Assembly (NCBI GenBank): GCA_964587515.1
Contig: CAZPMO010000057.1
Location: 1 to 25,884 of the forward strand
DNA from: CAZPMO01 sp964587515
GTDB lineage: Bacteria; Pseudomonadota; Alphaproteobacteria; MPNO01
Direction of reading: 5' to 3'
Length of the DNA: 25,884 bases
The translations under genes were made by a program, and so were the position numbers. Positions 22,485 through 25,884 of this stretch are shown piece by piece; within the stretch, counting starts at the first letter, position 1; every line of letters starts with the position of its first letter. The notes beneath the pieces are model-generated. The model saw nothing but the letters and a program-made list of their open reading frames with translations, was not told where the DNA came from and did no database searches.

Positions 22485-24064
22485 TACGCCCCCACTGCGT
22501 AGGCTTCGCGCCTGCCGTCGGCGGCACCGCACATCACCCCGTTGGGCAATATCTCCATCATCTTCGCGGACCCGAAATAGTTCGCGCCGGCGGCCCGAAT
22601 GGTGGGGAAGCCGAGCGCGTCGAGCTTGTCCGCGGTCGCGTCGGAAAAACCATCGTCGAGCAATGTCTCGCCTTGCAGATTGATCGTCCAGCGCGGCTCC
22701 TCGATGGCGGCCGAAAGCTCCATGCCGCGATCGATCATGTTGGAAAGGATCTGCACGTTGGTGATGGTCTGGCCCGGCCCGCCCGGCGTGGTCATCAGAT
22801 AGCGCACGCGGCCCCCTTCGAGCACCACTACCGGGTTCAGCGTGTGCGATGGCCGCTTGTTCGGCGCGACGACGCTGGCGTGGGCGGGGTCGGTGGAAAA
22901 GCCGGTCATGCGGTTGTTCATCAGAATGCCGGTGCCAGGATCCAGGAAGGCCGAACCGAACACATGGAACACGCTTTGCACCACCGAGATGGCGTCGCCG
23001 GACGCATCGGCGATGGTGATGCACGATGTGCCGCCCGGCAAATGGGGCAGGGCGGCATGTTGGCCGGTGCGCACCGCTTGCTGCAACCGCGCGGTGGTCT
23101 CCGCGCCCAGCAGGTCATCGATGGGAGCCGGGTTGGTGCGCGGATCGGCGATGTGATCGCGGCCCTCGGCGAACGAGGCGCGCATGGACCGTATCAGATA
23201 AGCGAGCCGTTCCGCCTCGTCGCCCGCCATGTCGGACGAGTCGAGGCCCGACAGCGCGTTGAGCTGCATCAGCATGAGAATGCCGTATGAATTGGGCGGC
23301 ATCACGCGGACGCTGCGCCCGCGATAGTCGGTTTCCAGCGGCGTCACCCATTCCGGCTGGTAGCCTTCGAAATCCTCGGCGCCGGCGAGCCCGCCATGGG
23401 CCTTGCTGTAGTCGCCGATGGTGCGCGCGATGCGGCCCTCATAAAACGGTTTGCTGCCGCTTTCGGCGATTTCGCGCAGGGTTTCGGCCAGGGCCGGCTG
23501 GCGCACGATGTCGCCCGCCTTCATGGGCTCGCCACCCGGGTAGTAGAGCGCCGAACAGCCCGGGTCGGCCTCCACATCGTCGCGGAACAGATGCAGCGCC
23601 GCCGCCAGCACCCGCGACAGCGGATGCGCCTCGGCGGTCTCGATAGCGGTCACCAGCAATTCCGCGAACGGCAACGAACCGTGACGCGCGTGGATTTCCT
23701 CCCAGCCGCGCACGATGCCGGGAATGCTGAAGGCCAGCGGCCCGCGCGCCTTCATGCCGTCGGCGAAAAATTCCGGCGTCGCGCCGGCCGGCGCATGGCC
23801 GGAGGCGTTGAGCCCCTCGGTGCGGCCTTCCTTCGCATTGTGATAGAGGATGAAGGCGTCACCGCCCAGCGAGGTGGCGTGCGGCAGCACCACGCACAGC
23901 ACCGCCGAGGTCGCGATCATCGCGTCGATCACGTTGCCGCCGCGCTCCAGCGTGCGCAACCCAGCCAGCGATGCCAGCGAATGGCCCGACACCACCATGC
24001 CCTTGGTGCCGTAGACCGGCGAGCGCGGGATTCGAACCCCCGCAAAAACGTCTTGTTTGGCCAT
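22484..24064 (-). CDS. Gamma-glutamyltransferase-like Ntn hydrolase
   Basis: A 526-residue member of the gamma-glutamyltransferase family, made as one chain that self-cleaves at a Thr. Seen: GMVVSGHSLASLAGLRTLERGGNVIDA, the usual GGT opening; SIPGIVRGWEEIHARHG; the cleavage/nucleophile Thr346 in GGTSCITIADASGDAIS; FGSAFLDPGTGILMNNRM; and the oxyanion/strand motif MTTPGGPGQ. Unlike secreted GGTs there is no signal peptide. The segment holding the glutamate-binding Arg of E. coli GGT (Arg114) reads LNASGHAPAG here with no Arg, so a gamma-glutamyl substrate is doubtful; an acylase or related amidase role is possible. The start at 24064 has AAAGGGG upstream; the open frame beyond it (to 24289) overlaps the divergent oxidase and is not coding. 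First gene of the coupled operon. Confidence 0.92.
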   Translation of the reverse strand: MAKQDVFAGVRIPRSPVYGTKGMVVSGHSLASLAGLRTLERGGNVIDAMIATSAVLCVVLPHATSLGGDAFILYHNAKEGRTEGLNASGHAPAGATPEFFADGMKARGPLAFSIPGIVRGWEEIHARHGSLPFAELLVTAIETAEAHPLSRVLAAALHLFRDDVEADPGCSALYYPGGEPMKAGDIVRQPALAETLREIAESGSKPFYEGRIARTIGDYSKAHGGLAGAEDFEGYQPEWVTPLETDYRGRSVRVMPPNSYGILMLMQLNALSGLDSSDMAGDEAERLAYLIRSMRASFAEGRDHIADPRTNPAPIDDLLGAETTARLQQAVRTGQHAALPHLPGGTSCITIADASGDAISVVQSVFHVFGSAFLDPGTGILMNNRMTGFSTDPAHASVVAPNKRPSHTLNPVVVLEGGRVRYLMTTPGGPGQTITNVQILSNMIDRGMELSAAIEEPRWTINLQGETLLDDGFSDATADKLDALGFPTIRAAGANYFGSAKMMEILPNGVMCGAADGRREAYAVGA

Positions 24065-24081
24065 GGGACCCCTTTGAAATA

Positions 24082-24095
24082 CCCAAATATTCGGG
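24082..24095. promoter_or_regulatory. Candidate operator palindrome upstream of the GGT-like operon
   Basis: CCCAAATATTCGGG, a 14-bp palindrome with 6 of 7 pairs, AT-rich at its centre, located just downstream of the predicted minus-strand transcription start and 18 bp before the GGT-like ATG. A repressor bound here would block the operon. Suggestive only. Confidence 0.35.
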
Positions 24096-24099
24096 GTCA

Positions 24100-24127
24100 G
24101 TTTTAACGCAACGCCCCCCCTTGTCAA
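24100..24127 (-). promoter_or_regulatory. Candidate sigma-70 promoter of the GGT-amidohydrolase-aldolase operon
   Basis: On the minus strand a perfect -35 TTGACA (24127-24122) is followed after 16 bp by TAAAAC (24105-24100, 4 of 6 to the -10). Transcription would start near 24093, giving a leader of about 30 nt before the ATG at 24064. It is one of the two clearest promoter-like sites in the window. Confidence 0.5.
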
Positions 24128-24173
24128 ACGTGTCCCCGGTCCCGACATCAAGAGCCAGGACAAGGATGGATTC

Positions 24174-25577
24174 ATGAAATTTACGCGACGCGCGGTGCTC
24201 CGCGCGGGCCTCTCCGGGGCGCTGCTGCCGCTGGTGGGCGCGCGCGCGGCTCCTATCACGTTGAAGCTGCGCCCGGCGCCCGCGACCACGCGGTTCGTGG
24301 GCGCGGACGGGCCGGAGACCCCGGTCTGGGCCTATAACGGCGGCGTGCCGGGGCCGGAGATACGCCTGCGCCAGGGCGAACGGTTGCGCGTCACCGTCGA
24401 GAACGGCCTCGCCATGGACACCACGGTGCACTGGCACGGGCTGCGCATTCCGGTGGCGATGGACGGCGTGCCGTTTATTTCCCAGAAGCCGATCCCGCCG
24501 GGCGGGCGCTTCGTTTATGAGTTCGACGTCCCCGACGCCGGCACCTTCTGGTACCACCCCCATGTGCGCAGCACCGAACAGCAGGGGCGTGGTCTCTATG
24601 GCGCGCTGATCGTCGACGAACCCGACCCGCCCAAAATCGACCGCGACGTCACCTGGGTCATCGACGACTGGCGGCTGACGCGCGACGCCACGCTGGTCGA
24701 GCCGTTCGACCGGATGATGGATCTCAGCCATGCCGGGCGGCTCGGCAATTTCGTGACGGTCAACGGACGCAACGACGCGGTGCTCGGCGTGCGCGCCGGC
24801 GAACGGCTGCGGTTGCGCCTGATCAACACCGCCAACGCGCGCATCTTCGCGCTGCGCTTCATAGGCCACAATCCGCGGGTCATCGCGCTTGACGGTCAGC
24901 CCGCGACGCCCCACGAACCCGACGGCGGACTGGTGGTGGTGCCGCCGGCCGGGCGCGCCGATCTGATCATCGACATGGAGGGCACGCCCGGCACGCGGTA
25001 CGCCATCATGGACCAGTCCGACCCGCGCCGGCCGTTCAAGCTGTCGGAAATCAGATACGGGACGGAAAAGCCGCTGCGGGAGTCGCCGCTCGACGCCCCG
25101 GTGCGGCTCGCCCCGAACCCGGTCCCGGAACCTCGCATCGGCGACGCCGAGCGTCACGAGGTGGTGCTCGCGGGCGGCGCCATGGGCGGCATGCGAAGCG
25201 CCATCCTCGACGGCAAGACGCTGGGGATCCGCGAGCTTGCCGGGCGCGGCAAGATCTGGGCGCTGAATGGCGTTGTCGCACACCGCATTGATTCCAAGCC
25301 GTTGTTCGTGCTCAAGCGCGGCCGGTCGCATGTGCTGACAATCCGCAACGACACCGCCTTCCCCCATCCCATGCATCTGCACGGGCTCGCCTTCCGGCTG
25401 ATTACGCGCAACGGCAAGGAGGCGCCGCACCGGCCGTGGCTCGATACCGTGCTGGTGCGGCGGCGCGAGACGGTGGAAATCGCCTTCGTCGCCGATAATC
25501 CCGGCGACTGGCTGTTCCACTGTCACATATTGGAACACATGGAAGCGGGCATGTCGGCGGTGCTGCGGGTCGCCTGA
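24174..25577 (+). CDS. Multicopper oxidase (laccase-like, Tat-exported)
   Basis: A 467-residue three-cupredoxin-domain oxidase that couples one-electron oxidation of a substrate to reduction of oxygen to water. All copper motifs are present in order: HWH (His86, His88), HPH (His128, His130), HPMHLH (His398, His401, His403) and HCHILEHMEAGM (His449, Cys450, His451, His455, axial Met460). The N-terminus MKFTRRAVLRAG with a twin Arg and a weak hydrophobic stretch ending GARA suggests Tat export of a folded, copper-loaded protein. The Met-rich insert of CueO-type copper oxidases is absent, so a laccase-like or phenol oxidase role is as likely as copper detoxification. Ribosome site AAGGATGG. Divergent from the GGT-like gene (109-bp gap) and convergent with the next amidohydrolase (1-bp gap). 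Confidence 0.95.
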   Translation: MKFTRRAVLRAGLSGALLPLVGARAAPITLKLRPAPATTRFVGADGPETPVWAYNGGVPGPEIRLRQGERLRVTVENGLAMDTTVHWHGLRIPVAMDGVPFISQKPIPPGGRFVYEFDVPDAGTFWYHPHVRSTEQQGRGLYGALIVDEPDPPKIDRDVTWVIDDWRLTRDATLVEPFDRMMDLSHAGRLGNFVTVNGRNDAVLGVRAGERLRLRLINTANARIFALRFIGHNPRVIALDGQPATPHEPDGGLVVVPPAGRADLIIDMEGTPGTRYAIMDQSDPRRPFKLSEIRYGTEKPLRESPLDAPVRLAPNPVPEPRIGDAERHEVVLAGGAMGGMRSAILDGKTLGIRELAGRGKIWALNGVVAHRIDSKPLFVLKRGRSHVLTIRNDTAFPHPMHLHGLAFRLITRNGKEAPHRPWLDTVLVRRRETVEIAFVADNPGDWLFHCHILEHMEAGMSAVLRVA

Positions 25578-25578
25578 A

Positions 25579-25884
25579 TTAGGTCTGGACGGATGCGCGC
25601 GCCGGCCAGCGCGGAGTCGCGGCGTCCAGGACGCCGGCGGCTTCGGCGATGGTCCGCGCCCGCGCCGAGGCTTCCGCGATGACCTCGTCCACATCGGAGA
25701 ATTGCGGGAAGTCGCCGTCGCGCAGCACGATTTTCCCGTCGATCAGCACCGTGTGGGCGTCGCCGCCCCGCGCGCAGCAGACGAAATTGGCGAGCGGGTT
25801 GTGCATCACCTGAAGGTGCGGCCCGCGCATGTCGAAAAGCACCAGATCGGCGCGCTTGCCGGGCTCCAGCGAGCCGATCTCGTC
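25579..25884 (-). CDS. Amidohydrolase of the TRZ/ATZ/SsnA type, C-terminal part (cut by window edge)
   Basis: The last 101 codons and stop of a gene continuing beyond the window. Seen: the C-terminal beta-sandwich of a metal-dependent amidohydrolase/deaminase with DEIGSLEPGKRADLVLFDMRGP, then NPLANFVCCARGGDAHTVLIDG and KIVLRDGDF, a pattern typical of cytosine/triazine-deaminase-like enzymes (guanine, S-adenosylhomocysteine or chlorohydrolase relatives). The barrel with the metal ligands lies outside, so neither activity nor substrate can be judged. The frame is open to the last base of the window; it is truncated by the sampling, not broken. Its stop faces the multicopper oxidase stop at 1 bp. 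Confidence 0.9.
   Translation of the reverse strand, partial: DEIGSLEPGKRADLVLFDMRGPHLQVMHNPLANFVCCARGGDAHTVLIDGKIVLRDGDFPQFSDVDEVIAEASARARTIAEAAGVLDAATPRWPARASVQT

Noticed and set aside
24065..24289. N-terminal extension of the GGT-like protein
   Set aside because: It runs through the divergent promoter and the start of the multicopper oxidase; the ATG at 24064 has its own ribosome site and begins near the conserved domain.

Overview
The window is GC-rich, densely coding DNA with the gene content of an alphaproteobacterium, probably Rhodospirillales-like. This placement is inference from several things: the ispH-thrB-rnhA run, a thrC gene followed by an M16 zinc peptidase, a tripartite tricarboxylate transporter with a Bug-type binding protein, a FixL-like PAS sensor, and very long antisense shadow ORFs. 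No rRNA, tRNA, CRISPR array, phage gene or transposase gene was seen. Only a few short gaps are non-coding.

Layout. 40-2673 (minus): an endonuclease/exonuclease/phosphatase-family protein followed by a GMC flavin oxidoreductase. 2750-4306 (plus): a hybrid histidine kinase whose PAS domain has the haem-ligand spacing of FixL. 4393-7052 (plus): threonine synthase (TTG start) overlapping an M16 processing peptidase. 7062-7637 (minus): YqgE/AlgH. 7814-9973 (plus): a DsbD/ScsB-type membrane thiol reductase. 9973-10233: a non-coding element made of 32-bp terminal inverted repeats enclosing two long palindromic arms, an apparent three-way junction. 10306-10788 (plus): a Prx5-type peroxiredoxin. 10805-13187 (minus): ispH-thrB-rnhA. 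13404-14783 (plus): a small lipoprotein and an unrecognised protein with a complete ferritin-like di-iron ligand set.

The right third is catabolic. 14862-19702 (plus) is a probable operon of a crotonase related to hydroxycinnamoyl-CoA hydratase-lyase, a Bug solute-binding protein, a TctA-TctB fusion permease and an alpha/beta hydrolase. This suggests uptake and CoA-dependent breakdown of an organic acid. Converging on it is a tightly coupled minus-strand operon, 24064 to 19696: a gamma-glutamyltransferase-like Ntn hydrolase, a YtcJ-like amidohydrolase and a D-threonine-aldolase-like PLP enzyme. Their start and stop codons overlap, so they probably serve one pathway. A multicopper oxidase is read divergently from this operon and meets the 3' part of another amidohydrolase cut by the window edge.

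The most unusual item is the 261-bp three-way-junction element after the DsbD-like gene. Next are the unassigned di-iron protein, the crotonase with altered substrate-site residues and the coupled Ntn hydrolase/amidohydrolase/PLP aldolase operon. All functional assignments come from reading motifs by eye; no database search was run.
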